From NCBI GenBank assembly GCA_028352435.1, contig JAOMMB010000006.1, positions 1 to 53,792 on the forward strand: a stretch of DNA of 53,792 nucleotides, in the 5' to 3' direction. The position numbers were made by a program, and so were the translations under genes. The stretch comes from Candidatus Thioglobus sp. GTDB lineage: Bacteria; Pseudomonadota; Gammaproteobacteria; PS1; Pseudothioglobaceae. Below the pieces are notes generated by a model that saw only the letters and a program-made list of their open reading frames with translations, ran no database searches and was not told where the DNA came from. This document shows positions 41,342-51,176 of this stretch, one piece after another. Numbering within the stretch: position 1 is the first letter of the stretch; every line of letters begins with the position of its first letter.

Positions 41342-41785
41342 ATGAATAAATGGGATCAGCGTTATCTAGCACTTGCCAAAGAAGTCTCTACTTGGTCAAA
41401 AGATCCGTCGACTCAAGTGGGTGCGGTGACTGTTGGTAGTAAAAAAGAAGTATTGTCCCAAGGTTTTAATGGCTTTCCTCGTGGCATTAGGGATAGCGAT
41501 GAGCGTTATAACGACCGAGAAACCAAATACAAACTGGTGGTTCACGCTGAAATGAATGCCATTTACAATGCAACCTATTCTGGCACTTCTCTTGATGGCG
41601 CGACTTTATATGTCTATGGTCTTCCAATTTGCTCAGAATGTGCTAAAGGTATTATTCAAGTTGGCATTAAAAAAGTCGTGGTTGAAAAATCTAAAGAACT
41701 GGATAACTGGAATGAAAGCGTTCAACTCTCGAAAAAGATGTTTGATGAAGCTGGTGTTGAGTTAATCATTAACAATAAAAATTAA
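41342..41785 (+). CDS. deoxycytidylate (dCMP) deaminase
   Basis: The 147-residue zinc enzyme converts dCMP to dUMP for thymidylate synthesis. The deaminase motifs are [12 protein letters not shown] (zinc histidine and catalytic glutamate) and [11 protein letters not shown] (two zinc cysteines). The N-terminal [11 protein letters not shown] and [16 protein letters not shown], with the long loop before HAE, are characteristic of dCMP deaminases (ComEB/Dcd1) rather than cytidine or tRNA deaminases. It lies 2 bp before prfC in the same operon-like run. Confidence 0.9.
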   Translation: MNKWDQRYLALAKEVSTWSKDPSTQVGAVTVGSKKEVLSQGFNGFPRGIRDSDERYNDRETKYKLVVHAEMNAIYNATYSGTSLDGATLYVYGLPICSECAKGIIQVGIKKVVVEKSKELDNWNESVQLSKKMFDEAGVELIINNKN

Positions 41786-41787
41786 AC

Positions 41788-43356
41788 ATGTCTGAAGTCT
41801 CTAAGCGACGCACCTTTGCGATTATCTCTCACCCTGATGCTGGTAAAACTACCGTTACCGAAAAGCTGCTTTTGTACGCAGGTGCGATTAAAACTGCGGG
41901 AAGTGTTAAAGCCAGAAAAACCAATACACATGCAACTTCGGATTGGATGGAAATGGAGAAAGAAAGAGGTATTTCTATTACCTCATCTATCATGCAATTT
42001 GATTATGACAATCATGTTATTAATCTACTAGACACGCCAGGACACGAGGACTTCTCTGAGGACACTTATCGTACACTCACTGCGGTTGACTCAGCTCTGA
42101 TGGTAATTGATGTTGCTAAAGGTGTTGAGATGCGCACTATCAAACTTATGGAAGTTTGTCGCCTGCGTGATACGCCAATTCTCACTTTTGTTAATAAGCT
42201 TGATCGTGAAGGCAAAGAGCCAATTGACCTGTTGGATGAAGTTGAAACTGTTCTTAATATAGAATGTGCGCCCATTACTTGGCCAATTGGCATGGGTAAG
42301 CGCTTTAAAGGCGTGGTGCATTTACTCGAAGATAAAGTCTACTTATACGAGTCAGGAAAGAACTCAGAGATTGGTGAAAACATTATTATAGATGGCGCTG
42401 ATAACCCCAAACTTGATGAATTACTCGGTGCTGATGTCGCTCAAGAAATGCGCGATGAAATAGAACTTATCACTGAAACTACCACGCCATTTCAAATAGA
42501 GGCATTTTTATCAGGCAAACAAACCCCGGTATTTTTTGGCTCGGCCATTTCTAATTTCGGCATTCAAAACCTACTAGATGGTTTTACTGAATATGCGCCG
42601 GTTCCTCAAAATAGAGAATCAAATGTCCGCAAGGTTAAGCCTGATGAAACCAAGCTAACTGGTTTTGTATTTAAGATTCAAGCTAATATGGATCCAAAAC
42701 ACCATGATCGACTAGCCTTTATGCGCATTGTTAGTGGAGAGTACAAAAAAGGCATGAAAGTTTTACAAGTTGCTACCGGTAAGCAAATCAAAATCGCTAA
42801 TGCAGTTACCTTTATGTCGCGTGAACGCTCAAGCACTGAAGTTGCATATGCTGGCGATGTTATTGGTATTCATAATCATGGTGGCATTAGTATTGGTGAT
42901 ACTTTCACCCAAGGTGAGAAACTAGAATTTAAAGGTATTCCTAACTTTGCACCTGAGTTATTTCGGCGTGCTCAGCTCAAAGATCCTCTTAAAGCTAAAG
43001 CTTTGCAAAAAGGTCTTGATCAATTATCTGAAGAAGGCGCCACTCAGGTTTTTCGTCCTATTATCAACACCTCTCAAATTTTAGGCGCAGTTGGTATTTT
43101 GCAGTTTGATGTCGTAGCCCACCGATTAAAATATGAATACGGGGTTGATTGTCAGTTTGAGGCTATTGCTGTAGCAACTGCTCGATGGATCTCAGGCACT
43201 GATAAAGACATAGAGCAGCTTAAAATCAAAGCAGGTAACAATGTTGCCATTGATTCAGCTGGTGTATTAACTTATTTAGCGCCCTCTACGGTTAATCTTC
43301 AGCTGACGATGGAGCGCCATCCAAATATCGTTTTTTCAGCGACCAGAGAGCATTAG
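41788..43356 (+). CDS. prfC: peptide chain release factor 3
   Basis: RF3 is the GTPase that recycles RF1/RF2 from the ribosome after termination. At 522 residues it matches E. coli RF3 (529). The G1 motif is [15 protein letters not shown]3 is [14 protein letters not shown], and G4 is [10 protein letters not shown]. Switch I contains the [13 protein letters not shown] segment typical of RF3, and the C-terminal [19 protein letters not shown] is family-specific. It ends the plus-strand run starting at the PPIase. Confidence 0.97.
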   Translation: MSEVSKRRTFAIISHPDAGKTTVTEKLLLYAGAIKTAGSVKARKTNTHATSDWMEMEKERGISITSSIMQFDYDNHVINLLDTPGHEDFSEDTYRTLTAVDSALMVIDVAKGVEMRTIKLMEVCRLRDTPILTFVNKLDREGKEPIDLLDEVETVLNIECAPITWPIGMGKRFKGVVHLLEDKVYLYESGKNSEIGENIIIDGADNPKLDELLGADVAQEMRDEIELITETTTPFQIEAFLSGKQTPVFFGSAISNFGIQNLLDGFTEYAPVPQNRESNVRKVKPDETKLTGFVFKIQANMDPKHHDRLAFMRIVSGEYKKGMKVLQVATGKQIKIANAVTFMSRERSSTEVAYAGDVIGIHNHGGISIGDTFTQGEKLEFKGIPNFAPELFRRAQLKDPLKAKALQKGLDQLSEEGATQVFRPIINTSQILGAVGILQFDVVAHRLKYEYGVDCQFEAIAVATARWISGTDKDIEQLKIKAGNNVAIDSAGVLTYLAPSTVNLQLTMERHPNIVFSATREH

Positions 43357-43365
43357 CGATTCGCT

Positions 43366-43608
43366 TTAACTGATTATCATCAGAACAAAATAAGGCACTA
43401 AGTTAAACATAAATATTGCTAATTTGTACAAGCCGATTCCGCCATAATGAATAGCATTAAAGCTTTCTTTGGAAATCGGGATCCAATAACTATGCATCTT
43501 AAACGTATAATTATAGGCATATTTGATCATTAACACCCAAAGTATTACCACGGTGGAATTAATAACCACACTCCATCCTAAAAAACTTTGCCATAGTTGT
43601 ATTGTCAT
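43366..43608 (-). CDS. small membrane protein (80 aa), DUF6868-like
   Basis: The ATG at 43608 (MTIQLWQSFLGWSVVINS) has an AAGGA site eight bases upstream and is chosen over the longer frame starting at 43662. The 80 residues contain two hydrophobic segments (about 8-29 and 60-79) around a polar loop with HSYWIPISKESFNAIHYGGIGLYK. This resembles a small two-helix family of unknown function found in marine gammaproteobacteria (I recall it as DUF6868, not verified). It converges on prfC with a 9-bp gap. Confidence 0.7.
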   Translation of the reverse strand: MTIQLWQSFLGWSVVINSTVVILWVLMIKYAYNYTFKMHSYWIPISKESFNAIHYGGIGLYKLAIFMFNLVPYFVLMIIS

Positions 43609-43693
43609 AATTAAGTCCTTGATATTTAAAGGTTTTTTATCTTCTTGATAACCTTTAATCATAAACTATGAAATAGGCTAAATGTAGCTGCAT

Positions 43694-43712
43694 AAAAATT
43701 TAGTAAATTTTT
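43694..43712. repeat. 19-bp palindrome, copy A
   Basis: AAAAATTTAGTAAATTTTT is a perfect palindrome around a central G. The core 17 bp recur at 43758-43774, on the other side of the gyrA terminator stem. Confidence 0.6.
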
Positions 43713-43724
43713 AATATGAGCTGT

Positions 43725-43750
43725 AAAAAAACCAGCTGTTTCGAGCTGGT
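43725..43750 (-). terminator. terminator downstream of gyrA
   Basis: ACCAGCT (43731-43737) pairs with AGCTGGT (43744-43750), and the minus strand continues into six U residues. It lies 65 bp after the gyrA stop codon. Confidence 0.82.
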
Positions 43751-43757
43751 CTATTTT

Positions 43758-43774
43758 AAAATTTAGTAAATTTT
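43758..43774. repeat. 17-bp palindrome, copy B
   Basis: AAAATTTAGTAAATTTT, identical to the core of copy A at 43695-43711, with a perfect dyad around the central G. Confidence 0.6.
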
Positions 43775-43777
43775 GTG

Positions 43778-43800
43778 AATGAGTCAATAATTGACTCATT
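43778..43800. repeat. inverted repeat in the gyrA 3' region
   Basis: AATGAGTCAA (43778-43787) and TTGACTCATT (43791-43800) are perfectly complementary with a 3-base loop, 14 bp from the gyrA stop. It may stabilise the gyrA 3' end or bind a protein. Confidence 0.5.
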
Positions 43801-43814
43801 ATTAGGCCTATTTA

Positions 43815-46415
43815 TTAGCCTTCAACTTCGACGTCAGTTTCAGCGTTATCATCTGACTCTTCTGCTTCAGTTTCAGCAATTTTGGCCACAGAAACTAGCT
43901 TTTCACCTTTGGAAATATTAATCAATGTCACACCTTGGGTGTTACGACCAATGATGGATACATCTGCTGCTCGAGCTCGAACCAATGTTCCTTTATTTGA
44001 GATAAGCATCATTTCATCTTCGTCAGTTACCTGAATGGCGCCAACTACTTTACCATTGCGATCAGATGTTTTAATTGAAATGACGCCTGAACCACCTCTT
44101 GCTTGAGCGCGATATTCATCTAGCCCTGTACGTTTACCGTAGCCTTTTTCAGTTGCGGTAAGAATTGGACTTGAATCATCTGCCACAATAGCAGAAACGA
44201 TCTCATCATCTACCAACTTCATGCCGCGAACACCAATAGCAGTTCGGCCAACAGCGCGAACATCCGCCTCTTTAAAGCGAATCGATTTACCATTTGCAGA
44301 GAACAGCATAATATCATTATTGCCTGAAGTAATATCAACGCCGACTAATTTATCACCATCTCTAAGCTCGATAGCAATAATACCGCCTTTTCTTGGTCGT
44401 GCAAAATTCGTTAATGAGGTTTTTTTACAAGTACCACTACTGGTTACCATGAAGACAAATTGGTCGTCGGTAAACTCAGACACCGGCAAGATTGCATTAA
44501 TTACTTCATCTTTGTCCAGTGGCAATAAATTAACAATTGGCTTACCTTTGGCAGTACGAGAAGCCATTGGCAATTCATAGACTTTCAACCAATGAACTTT
44601 ACCTGCTGAAGAAAAACATAAAACGGTATCGTGAGAATTGGCAACAAACAACTGATCAACAAAATCTTCATCTTTCATCTTAGTGGCTGCCTTACCTTTG
44701 CCGCCGCGTCGTTGCGCTTGATAATCACTCAGTGCCTGTGCTTTAACGTAACCACCATGAGATAGGGTAACCACACGCTCTTCTTGAGCGATAAGATCTT
44801 CTAGCGTTAGGTCGATCTTATGTTCGATAATTTCACTCATGCGAGCATCTGCATATTCATCGCGGATTTCAATAAGTTCGTCGCGAATAACCTGCATAAG
44901 GCGATCTGGATTTTGCAAGATATCTAATAAATATTTAATACGCTCTAATAATTCATTAAATTCGTCAAATATTTTGTCTTTTTCAAGACCTGTTAAGCGA
45001 TGAAGCTTAAGATCAAGAATGGCTTGCGCTTGCTTCTCTGAAAGCTGGTAATCACCGCTAGTTTGCAGGCCTAATTCAGCTGGTAAATCTTCTGGCTTAA
45101 ACATTGCCATATCACGATCACCAATTAGCTCCTTAATAACAGAACCCTGCCAAGTTTTAGCCACTAAAGAGGCTTTAGCTTCTGCTGGATTTTGCGCTGC
45201 TTTGATTAGTGTAATAATTTCGTCAATATTATGAAGTGCAACTGACAGACCTTCTAATAAGTGAGCACGATTTCTAGCTTTGTTAAGATCGAAAATAGAT
45301 CGGCGGGTTACCACATCTCTTCTATGAGAGATAAATGCCTCTAGGATATCCTTAAGCTTCATAAGCTTAGGCATACCCTTATCAATGGCCACCATGTTGA
45401 TACCAAATACAGTTTGCATCTCAGTAAGCTTGTAAAGATTATTAAGCATTACTTCTGGCACTTCACCACGACGAAGCTCAATCACCATGCGCATTCCGTC
45501 TTTATCAGACTCGTCTCTAAGGCCAGTAATACCGTCAATTCGCTTATCTTTAACTAAGTCTGCAATCTTACCAATCAGACGCGCTTTATTGATTTGATAA
45601 GGCAGCTCAGTGACGACAATGCTTTGCTTATCTTCGCCTTCAACGTGCGATACAGACCTAAGGTAGATTTTTCCTTTGCCTGTTTCATAGGCTTGACGAA
45701 TACCGCTAGCGCCATTAATAATACCGGCTGTTGGGAAATCTGGCCCTGGCATAACTTCTAATAATTCATCTATCGAAATATCTTCATTGTCGATTGTTCT
45801 AAGACATGCTTCAATCACTTCGCCTAAATTATGCGGTGGAATATTGGTTGCCATACCAACTGCAATACCCGATGATCCATTAACTAATAAGTTTGGTACG
45901 CGAGCCGGCAAAACACTAGGCTCTGATTCTGAACCATCGTAGTTATCAGTAAAATCAACTGTGTCTTTTTCAAGATCGCGTAATAATTCATGAGATAACT
46001 TAGTCATACGGATTTCTGTATAACGCATTGCTGCTGCTGAGTCACCATCAACCGAACCAAAGTTACCTTGACCATCAACTAAGATATTACGCATGGAGAA
46101 TGGTTGCGCCATTCGTACAATAGTGTCGTATACCGCTGTGTCGCCATGTGGATGATATTTACCAATAACATCACCAACAATACGGGCTGATTTTTTATAA
46201 GATTTGTTGTAGTCATTGCCAAGAACATCCATCGCGTATAAAACTCGACGGTGAACAGGTTTTAAGCCATCTCGAACATCAGGCAAAGCGCGTCCAACAA
46301 TGACACTCATCGCGTATTCCAAATAGGAATCACGCATTTCATCTTCAATAGTAACTATTGGAAAATTTGGCTCAAAAACTTTAGGATTATCGGTGTTTAT
46401 CGGATCATCTGACAT
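43815..46415 (-). CDS. gyrA: DNA gyrase subunit A
   Basis: GyrA is the DNA-cleaving subunit of gyrase. At 866 residues it matches E. coli GyrA (875). The catalytic tyrosine is Tyr132 ([10 protein letters not shown]). The beta-propeller domain contains the GyrA box QRRGGKG (in [15 protein letters not shown]), which separates it from ParC, and the tail is acidic ([15 protein letters not shown]). In the quinolone-determining region, the site equivalent to E. coli Ser83 is Thr93 and Asp87 is conserved as Asp97. It is monocistronic or follows aroG by 123 bp. Confidence 0.98.
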   Translation of the reverse strand: MSDDPINTDNPKVFEPNFPIVTIEDEMRDSYLEYAMSVIVGRALPDVRDGLKPVHRRVLYAMDVLGNDYNKSYKKSARIVGDVIGKYHPHGDTAVYDTIVRMAQPFSMRNILVDGQGNFGSVDGDSAAAMRYTEIRMTKLSHELLRDLEKDTVDFTDNYDGSESEPSVLPARVPNLLVNGSSGIAVGMATNIPPHNLGEVIEACLRTIDNEDISIDELLEVMPGPDFPTAGIINGASGIRQAYETGKGKIYLRSVSHVEGEDKQSIVVTELPYQINKARLIGKIADLVKDKRIDGITGLRDESDKDGMRMVIELRRGEVPEVMLNNLYKLTEMQTVFGINMVAIDKGMPKLMKLKDILEAFISHRRDVVTRRSIFDLNKARNRAHLLEGLSVALHNIDEIITLIKAAQNPAEAKASLVAKTWQGSVIKELIGDRDMAMFKPEDLPAELGLQTSGDYQLSEKQAQAILDLKLHRLTGLEKDKIFDEFNELLERIKYLLDILQNPDRLMQVIRDELIEIRDEYADARMSEIIEHKIDLTLEDLIAQEERVVTLSHGGYVKAQALSDYQAQRRGGKGKAATKMKDEDFVDQLFVANSHDTVLCFSSAGKVHWLKVYELPMASRTAKGKPIVNLLPLDKDEVINAILPVSEFTDDQFVFMVTSSGTCKKTSLTNFARPRKGGIIAIELRDGDKLVGVDITSGNNDIMLFSANGKSIRFKEADVRAVGRTAIGVRGMKLVDDEIVSAIVADDSSPILTATEKGYGKRTGLDEYRAQARGGSGVISIKTSDRNGKVVGAIQVTDEDEMMLISNKGTLVRARAADVSIIGRNTQGVTLINISKGEKLVSVAKIAETEAEESDDNAETDVEVEG

Positions 46416-46445
46416 ACAAGAAATTGCTTAGTTAAACGAGCTTTT

Positions 46446-46491
46446 ATTGTACCCTAAACTACTTAAATTTACACAATGAAAATGTGTAAAT
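46446..46491 (-). promoter_or_regulatory. gyrA promoter region with an overlapping inverted repeat
   Basis: A minus-strand -10-like TACAAT lies at 46446-46451. At the matching -35 position lies one arm of a perfect 9-bp inverted repeat, ATTTACACA (46467-46475) / TGTGTAAAT (46483-46491). The repeat may be an operator or a hairpin in the aroG 3' region. The promoter hexamers are weak. Confidence 0.45.
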
Positions 46492-46538
46492 AAGAGGAAG
46501 ATTTTACAAAAGATTTAAATGATTAAATGATTGTTAAA

Positions 46539-47603
46539 TCAATTGGTTAGCTGTTTTTTGGTTTGCACAGATTGTGCTAGTATTTTAAGCAGTGATTTGG
46601 TATCTTCCCAGTTGATACAGCTGTCAGTAACACTCACGCCATATTCAAGAGAATCTAGTGGTCCAATCGCCTGATTACCTTCATTGATATTTGACTCGAT
46701 CATGACGCCAAAAATTTTATCAGTACCCTTTGAAATTTGATCCGCAACGTTCGCACCCACTTTCAGCTGGTTTTTAAATTTCTTTTCACTATTAGCGTGT
46801 GAGAAGTCAACCATAACTCGGTGATTTAAACCTTCACTTAATAATTGCTGAGAAGCACTCTTAACATGAGAGGCTTCGTAATTTGGCCCATCAAAACCGC
46901 CTCGTAAAATAATATGCGTACTATCATTACCAGAAGAGGTGTAATGGCTCACACCACCCTCTTTATTGACTGATAACAAATGATGGGGGCTATAAGCAGA
47001 TTTAATCGCATCAATGGCAATTCTAAGCGATCCAGTTGTACCATTTTTAAACCCAACAGGGCAAGACAGCGCAGAAGCCAGCTCACGGTGTGATTGACTC
47101 TCGGTCGTGCGAGCACCAATGGCGCCCCATGAAATAAGATCAGAGATATATTGCGGCGTGATTAAATCAAGATATTCCACTGCCACCGGCATGTTCATAT
47201 CAGAGATATCGGTGAGTAAATGACGAGCGATTTTTAAACCTTTATCAATATTAAAGCTTTCATCAAGATCTGGATCATTAATTAAGCCTTTCCAACCAAT
47301 CGTTGTACGTGGCTTTTCAAAGTACACACGCATCACTATAAATAAATCTTCTTTAAGTTCTTCTCTTAATGCAACTAATTTTTGTGCATAATCGCGAGCT
47401 GCTGCTGGATCATGAATTGAACAAGGTCCAACAATTACCATCAGTCGCTTATCTTCACCAGCTAAGATATTAGCAATGGTTTCACGTGCTTGAAAAATAC
47501 CAACAGACCCTTTTTCACTAAGAGGAAATTGCCCCATTAGCTCATTAGGCGCCATAATAGGCGCGCTTGAGGTTATTCTTAAATTGTCAGTATTATATTT
47601 CAT
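46539..47603 (-). CDS. 3-deoxy-7-phosphoheptulonate (DAHP) synthase, class I
   Basis: This enzyme condenses PEP and erythrose 4-phosphate in the first step of aromatic amino-acid synthesis. The 354-residue protein starts at the ATG at 47603; a longer frame from a TTG at 47624 runs into folE2. Family motifs are VGPCSIHDPAAARDYA, MRVYFEKPRTTIGWKGL, GARTTESQSHRELAS, FKNGTTGSL and VDFSHANSEKK, with ESNINEGNQ for metal binding. Whether it is the Phe-, Tyr- or Trp-sensitive type (AroG, AroF, AroH) cannot be read reliably. It follows folE2 by 4 bp. Confidence 0.95.
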   Translation of the reverse strand: MKYNTDNLRITSSAPIMAPNELMGQFPLSEKGSVGIFQARETIANILAGEDKRLMVIVGPCSIHDPAAARDYAQKLVALREELKEDLFIVMRVYFEKPRTTIGWKGLINDPDLDESFNIDKGLKIARHLLTDISDMNMPVAVEYLDLITPQYISDLISWGAIGARTTESQSHRELASALSCPVGFKNGTTGSLRIAIDAIKSAYSPHHLLSVNKEGGVSHYTSSGNDSTHIILRGGFDGPNYEASHVKSASQQLLSEGLNHRVMVDFSHANSEKKFKNQLKVGANVADQISKGTDKIFGVMIESNINEGNQAIGPLDSLEYGVSVTDSCINWEDTKSLLKILAQSVQTKKQLTN

Positions 47604-47607
47604 GTGC

Positions 47608-48399
47608 TTACTTTTGATTTTCAATCAATGCGTAGGCTGAGTGGTTATGAATTGATTCAAAGTTTTCTGATTCAAGACAGTAGTAGTTAACATTTTCATT
47701 TGCATTTAAATCAACTGCAATATCACGCACTAAGTCCTCAACAAACGCAGGGTTATCATACGCTCTTTCAGTCACAACCTTTTCATCTTCTCGCTTTAGT
47801 ATTGCATACAATTCACATGATGCTTTCTTTTCAGCAAGATCGATTAAATCTTCTATGTATAAAGTCTTTCCAACTGTCGCTTTCGCCTTAATAGTAATGT
47901 GAGAACGCTGATTATGCGCACCATACTTTGAAATACTCTTAGAGCAAGGACAAAGGCTAGTAACCGGAACCACAACTTTCATCATCACATCAGTAACACC
48001 TTTATCAAGAGAGCCATATAAAGTAACTTGATAATCCATTAATGACTCAACACCTGAGGAAGGTGCTTTTTTCATTCTGAAGAAAGGAAAATCTAGAATA
48101 ATATGTGCAGTCTCAGACTCCAACCGATCACGAACTTTTGCAATCATATCGCCAAAATTGCTACTATCAAACTCGCAAGGACCTTCATTTAAGATTTGAA
48201 TAAAACGTGACATATGTGTGCCTTTTACATTTTCAGGCAAAGTGACTGTCATTGTAAAATTACCCACCGTTGGAGACTTTTTACCATCACGATCTATGTA
48301 CGTAATAGGGTGAGAAATATCTTTAATACCGACTCTATCAATAATAATTTGACGAGTATCTAGGTTATTTTGAGTATCAGGTAAATCACAAGATTTCAT
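47608..48399 (-). CDS. folE2: GTP cyclohydrolase FolE2 (type IB)
   Basis: FolE2 converts GTP to dihydroneopterin triphosphate, feeding folate and queuosine synthesis, and is the zinc-independent alternative to FolE. The 263-residue form starting at 48399 is preceded by GGAGG 8 bp upstream; the longer frame begins at 48444 inside queD. The catalytic cysteine is in SLCPCSKSISKYGAHNQRS, and RDGKKSPTVGNFTMTV is a typical N-terminal segment. It is sandwiched between queD (2-bp gap) and the DAHP synthase gene. Confidence 0.95.
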   Translation of the reverse strand: MKSCDLPDTQNNLDTRQIIIDRVGIKDISHPITYIDRDGKKSPTVGNFTMTVTLPENVKGTHMSRFIQILNEGPCEFDSSNFGDMIAKVRDRLESETAHIILDFPFFRMKKAPSSGVESLMDYQVTLYGSLDKGVTDVMMKVVVPVTSLCPCSKSISKYGAHNQRSHITIKAKATVGKTLYIEDLIDLAEKKASCELYAILKREDEKVVTERAYDNPAFVEDLVRDIAVDLNANENVNYYCLESENFESIHNHSAYALIENQK

Positions 48400-48401
48400 A
48401 A

Positions 48402-48773
48402 TTAATCCTCCGAATAAGTAACAGATGCTCGTAGTGTTTCCCAAATGGTCACTTCTTTGACACGAACATCTTGATTGTTAATGAGTAGTCCGACTTCATC
48501 ATAAAAATATTTAGCAATATTTTCAGCCGTCGGGTTAAGCTTGTCAAAAGGTGCAACATCATTTAAATATTGATGATCCAGTCTTTTAACGACAACTTTG
48601 GTTTGGTTTTTGATTTCTCGAAAGTCAATGGCCATGCCAATATCATCGAGAACTTTAGAGGCGACAAGCATTTCCACTTGCCAATTATGGCCATGCAAAC
48701 GAGAGCAGTCTCCTGGGTAATCTCTCAGCGAATGTGCCGAGGCGAAATCTGTAACAATTTTTAGGACGAACAT
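48402..48773 (-). CDS. queD: 6-carboxytetrahydropterin synthase QueD
   Basis: QueD converts dihydroneopterin triphosphate to 6-carboxytetrahydropterin on the path to preQ0 and queuosine. The 123-residue protein has zinc ligands His14 (ASAHSL) and His27/His29 (RLHGHNW). The active-site cysteine Cys23 (GDCSRLHGH) identifies QueD rather than the folate-type PTPS-III, which has Glu there. TIWETLRASVTY is the C-terminal signature. Coupling with folE2, which makes its substrate, fits a shared pterin pathway. Confidence 0.95.
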   Translation of the reverse strand: MFVLKIVTDFASAHSLRDYPGDCSRLHGHNWQVEMLVASKVLDDIGMAIDFREIKNQTKVVVKRLDHQYLNDVAPFDKLNPTAENIAKYFYDEVGLLINNQDVRVKEVTIWETLRASVTYSED

Positions 48774-48800
48774 TTCGGAAAAATTGGTAAAAAAAAATTA

Positions 48801-48806
48801 ATTATA
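48801..48806 (-). promoter_or_regulatory. candidate -10 of the queD-folE2-aroG run
   Basis: A perfect minus-strand TATAAT lies 27 bp before the queD ATG. No good -35 is visible, and no strong ribosome-binding site precedes queD. Confidence 0.4.
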
Positions 48807-48826
48807 CCTTTGATAGCACTGATATT

Positions 48827-48847
48827 ACACCCTGAATAATCGGGTGT
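48827..48847 (-). terminator. weak hairpin after parC
   Basis: ACACCC (48827-48832) pairs with GGGTGT (48842-48847) around an 9-base loop, immediately after the parC stop. No U tract follows on the minus strand, so termination would be weak or factor-dependent. Confidence 0.35.
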
Positions 48848-48849
48848 TT

Positions 48850-51087
48850 CTACTCTACTGCTTCGATCGAATCAACACCTTGATAGCCTTTAGGAAGAAC
48901 ATTTCCACGTCGAGCTCTTGAACCGATGTAATTAGTCAAATCTTGGAACTTAATAGTTAAGTGGCGCTTGCCTGCATAGACTTTAAGATTTTGAGTATCT
49001 AACAAGACACAAACGCTTACAACAAACTCTTCTCTGGCTTTTAGATCTTTTGAAGGAATCTGAATAAGTTTGTTACCTTTACCTTTAGATAAAATAGGTA
49101 GCTCAGAGACCAAGAACACTAATAATCGTCCGCGATTAGTCGCAACAGCGACGTATTGTTTTTCTAAGTCATTAACACGAACAACTCTCATGACATTGGC
49201 ACCTTCTGGCACACTTAAAAAAGTCTTTCCGGCTTTTTTCTTAGAGAGTAAATCACCAATGGTGCCAATAAATCCATAACCTGCATCTGAAGCTAGTAAG
49301 ATATGTTGCGCTTTATCACCCATTAGTACATCAACGAACTCAGCGCCTGTTGGTGGGGAGAGTCTGCCTGTTAAAGGCTCACCTTGTCCTCGTGCACTTG
49401 GTAATGAATTGGCTAATAATGAGTAAGATCGACCAGTAGAATCAATAAAAATAGCATTTTTATTACTTCGACCTTGGACACTGATTAAATGACTGTCGCC
49501 TGATTTGTAATTAAGCGCTGTCGGATCTATATCATGGCCTTTTGCACTTCGTACCCAGCCTTTATCACTCAACACAACTGTAACGTTTTCAGCGGGAACT
49601 AGATCATCTTCACTAAATGCTTGAGCAACAGTAACATCAGACTTAATAAGAGATCGACGCTCATCACCAAAATCTTCAATAATGGCTTTTAGCTCTTTTT
49701 TAATATAGGTTTTTAAGCGAGTATCACTAGATAGTAACAATTCTAATTTATCTTTTTCTGCGTTCAGCTCTTTTTGCTCAGACTGAATTTTAACTTCTTC
49801 TAGTTTAGCAAGATGGCGCAACTTAAGCTCTAATATTGCTTCAGCTTGGATTTCGCCAAGCTTAAAGTGCGCCATTAAAATTGGCTTAGGCTTATCATTT
49901 TCTCTAATGATGGCGATCACTTCGTCAATATTTAGAAAGGCAACTAATAAGCCTTCCAAAATATGCAAACGCGATAGAATTTTATCTAGGCGAAAGTTAA
50001 GACGCTTAGTAACAATCTCAATTCTATAAGTTAACCACTCTTTAAGCATCGGTACCAAAGGCTTAACTTGTGGTTTGCCATTTAAACCGATCACATTCAT
50101 GTTAACGCGATAATTCTTTTCAAGATCAGTTGTCGCAAACAAATGCAGCATTAAGTTGTCAGCGTCCACTCTATTTGAGCGTGGCACAATTACAATACGT
50201 GTTGGATTTTGATGGTCAGATTCGTCACGAATATCATCAACCAAAGGCAATTTTTTAGCACGCATTTGGCTAGCTATCTGGGTTATTACTTTAGAGCCAG
50301 AGGTTTGAAAAGGCAATGTCTCAATCACAATGTCGCCATCTTCTTTTTGGTAAGTTGCTCGCATCTTGACTGAGCCATGTCCAGTTTCGTAAATTTGTCT
50401 TAGGTCGTATGGGCTAGAAACAATATGTGCACTGGTTGGATAATCTGGCGCAGGGATAATCTTCATAATTTCATCCAAATCACTAGACGGCTTATCTAAG
50501 AGATGAATACAAGCATTAACCACTTCGACTAAATTATGAGGTGGAACGTCAGTTGCCATGCCTACTGCAATACCCGATGTACCATTCAGTAATAAGTTTG
50601 GCACTTGTGCTGGCAAGTTTTTAGGCTCTTGAAGAGATCCGTCAAAATTATCTACCCACTCAGCCGTACCTTGATTAATTTCACTTAATAGTAAATCTGC
50701 ATAGCGCGAAAGCTTGCTCTCGGTATAACGCATCGCGGCAAAAGATTTCGGATCATCTGGTGCGCCCCAGTTGCCTTGTCCATCAATAAATGGGTAACGA
50801 TATGAAAATGGCTGAGCCATGAGAACCATTGCCTCATAACAAGCACTATCGCCATGAGGATGGAATTTACCTAAAACATCACCAACGGTACGAGCAGATT
50901 TTTTGAATTTTGCGCTAGATTTAAGCCCCAGCTCACTCATCGCATAAATAATACGACGCTGTACAGGCTTGAGCCCATCACCCACAAACGGCAATGCACG
51001 ATCAAGAATGACATACATAGAATAATCAAGATAAGCGCGTTCAGAAAACTCTGCAACGCTTTGCTGCTCAAGGCCGATTTGGCTCAT
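48850..51087 (-). CDS. parC: DNA topoisomerase IV subunit A
   Basis: ParC is the DNA-cleaving subunit of topoisomerase IV, which unlinks daughter chromosomes. The 745-residue length matches E. coli ParC (752). The catalytic tyrosine is Tyr121 ([15 protein letters not shown]). The quinolone-region sequence [13 protein letters not shown] has the usual Ser and Glu. The GyrA box is absent from the C-terminal domain, which separates it from gyrA. A strong ribosome-binding site (AGGGGG) precedes the ATG. parE is not in the window. Confidence 0.97.
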   Translation of the reverse strand: MSQIGLEQQSVAEFSERAYLDYSMYVILDRALPFVGDGLKPVQRRIIYAMSELGLKSSAKFKKSARTVGDVLGKFHPHGDSACYEAMVLMAQPFSYRYPFIDGQGNWGAPDDPKSFAAMRYTESKLSRYADLLLSEINQGTAEWVDNFDGSLQEPKNLPAQVPNLLLNGTSGIAVGMATDVPPHNLVEVVNACIHLLDKPSSDLDEIMKIIPAPDYPTSAHIVSSPYDLRQIYETGHGSVKMRATYQKEDGDIVIETLPFQTSGSKVITQIASQMRAKKLPLVDDIRDESDHQNPTRIVIVPRSNRVDADNLMLHLFATTDLEKNYRVNMNVIGLNGKPQVKPLVPMLKEWLTYRIEIVTKRLNFRLDKILSRLHILEGLLVAFLNIDEVIAIIRENDKPKPILMAHFKLGEIQAEAILELKLRHLAKLEEVKIQSEQKELNAEKDKLELLLSSDTRLKTYIKKELKAIIEDFGDERRSLIKSDVTVAQAFSEDDLVPAENVTVVLSDKGWVRSAKGHDIDPTALNYKSGDSHLISVQGRSNKNAIFIDSTGRSYSLLANSLPSARGQGEPLTGRLSPPTGAEFVDVLMGDKAQHILLASDAGYGFIGTIGDLLSKKKAGKTFLSVPEGANVMRVVRVNDLEKQYVAVATNRGRLLVFLVSELPILSKGKGNKLIQIPSKDLKAREEFVVSVCVLLDTQNLKVYAGKRHLTIKFQDLTNYIGSRARRGNVLPKGYQGVDSIEAVE

Positions 51088-51176
51088 TTTCCCCCTGGAA
51101 ATAACGGTTTTTTAAATAATTAAAAACCTTAAGTTTTGAGCTATTTTAATGCAACTTTTAGATGAGAAAAGTTAAA

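Noticed and set aside
44221-44580. A 119-codon plus-strand frame inside gyrA
   Set aside because: Antisense shadow of conserved gyrA codons; no start signals or family resemblance.
46116-46160. Thr at the GyrA position equivalent to E. coli Ser83 considered as a quinolone-resistance mutation
   Set aside because: Thr occurs naturally at this site in several gammaproteobacteria, and the neighbouring Asp and the ParC site are unchanged.
48402-48773. queD considered as the folate-type PTPS-III partner of FolE2
   Set aside because: The active-site residue is Cys23, as in QueD, not the Glu typical of PTPS-III.
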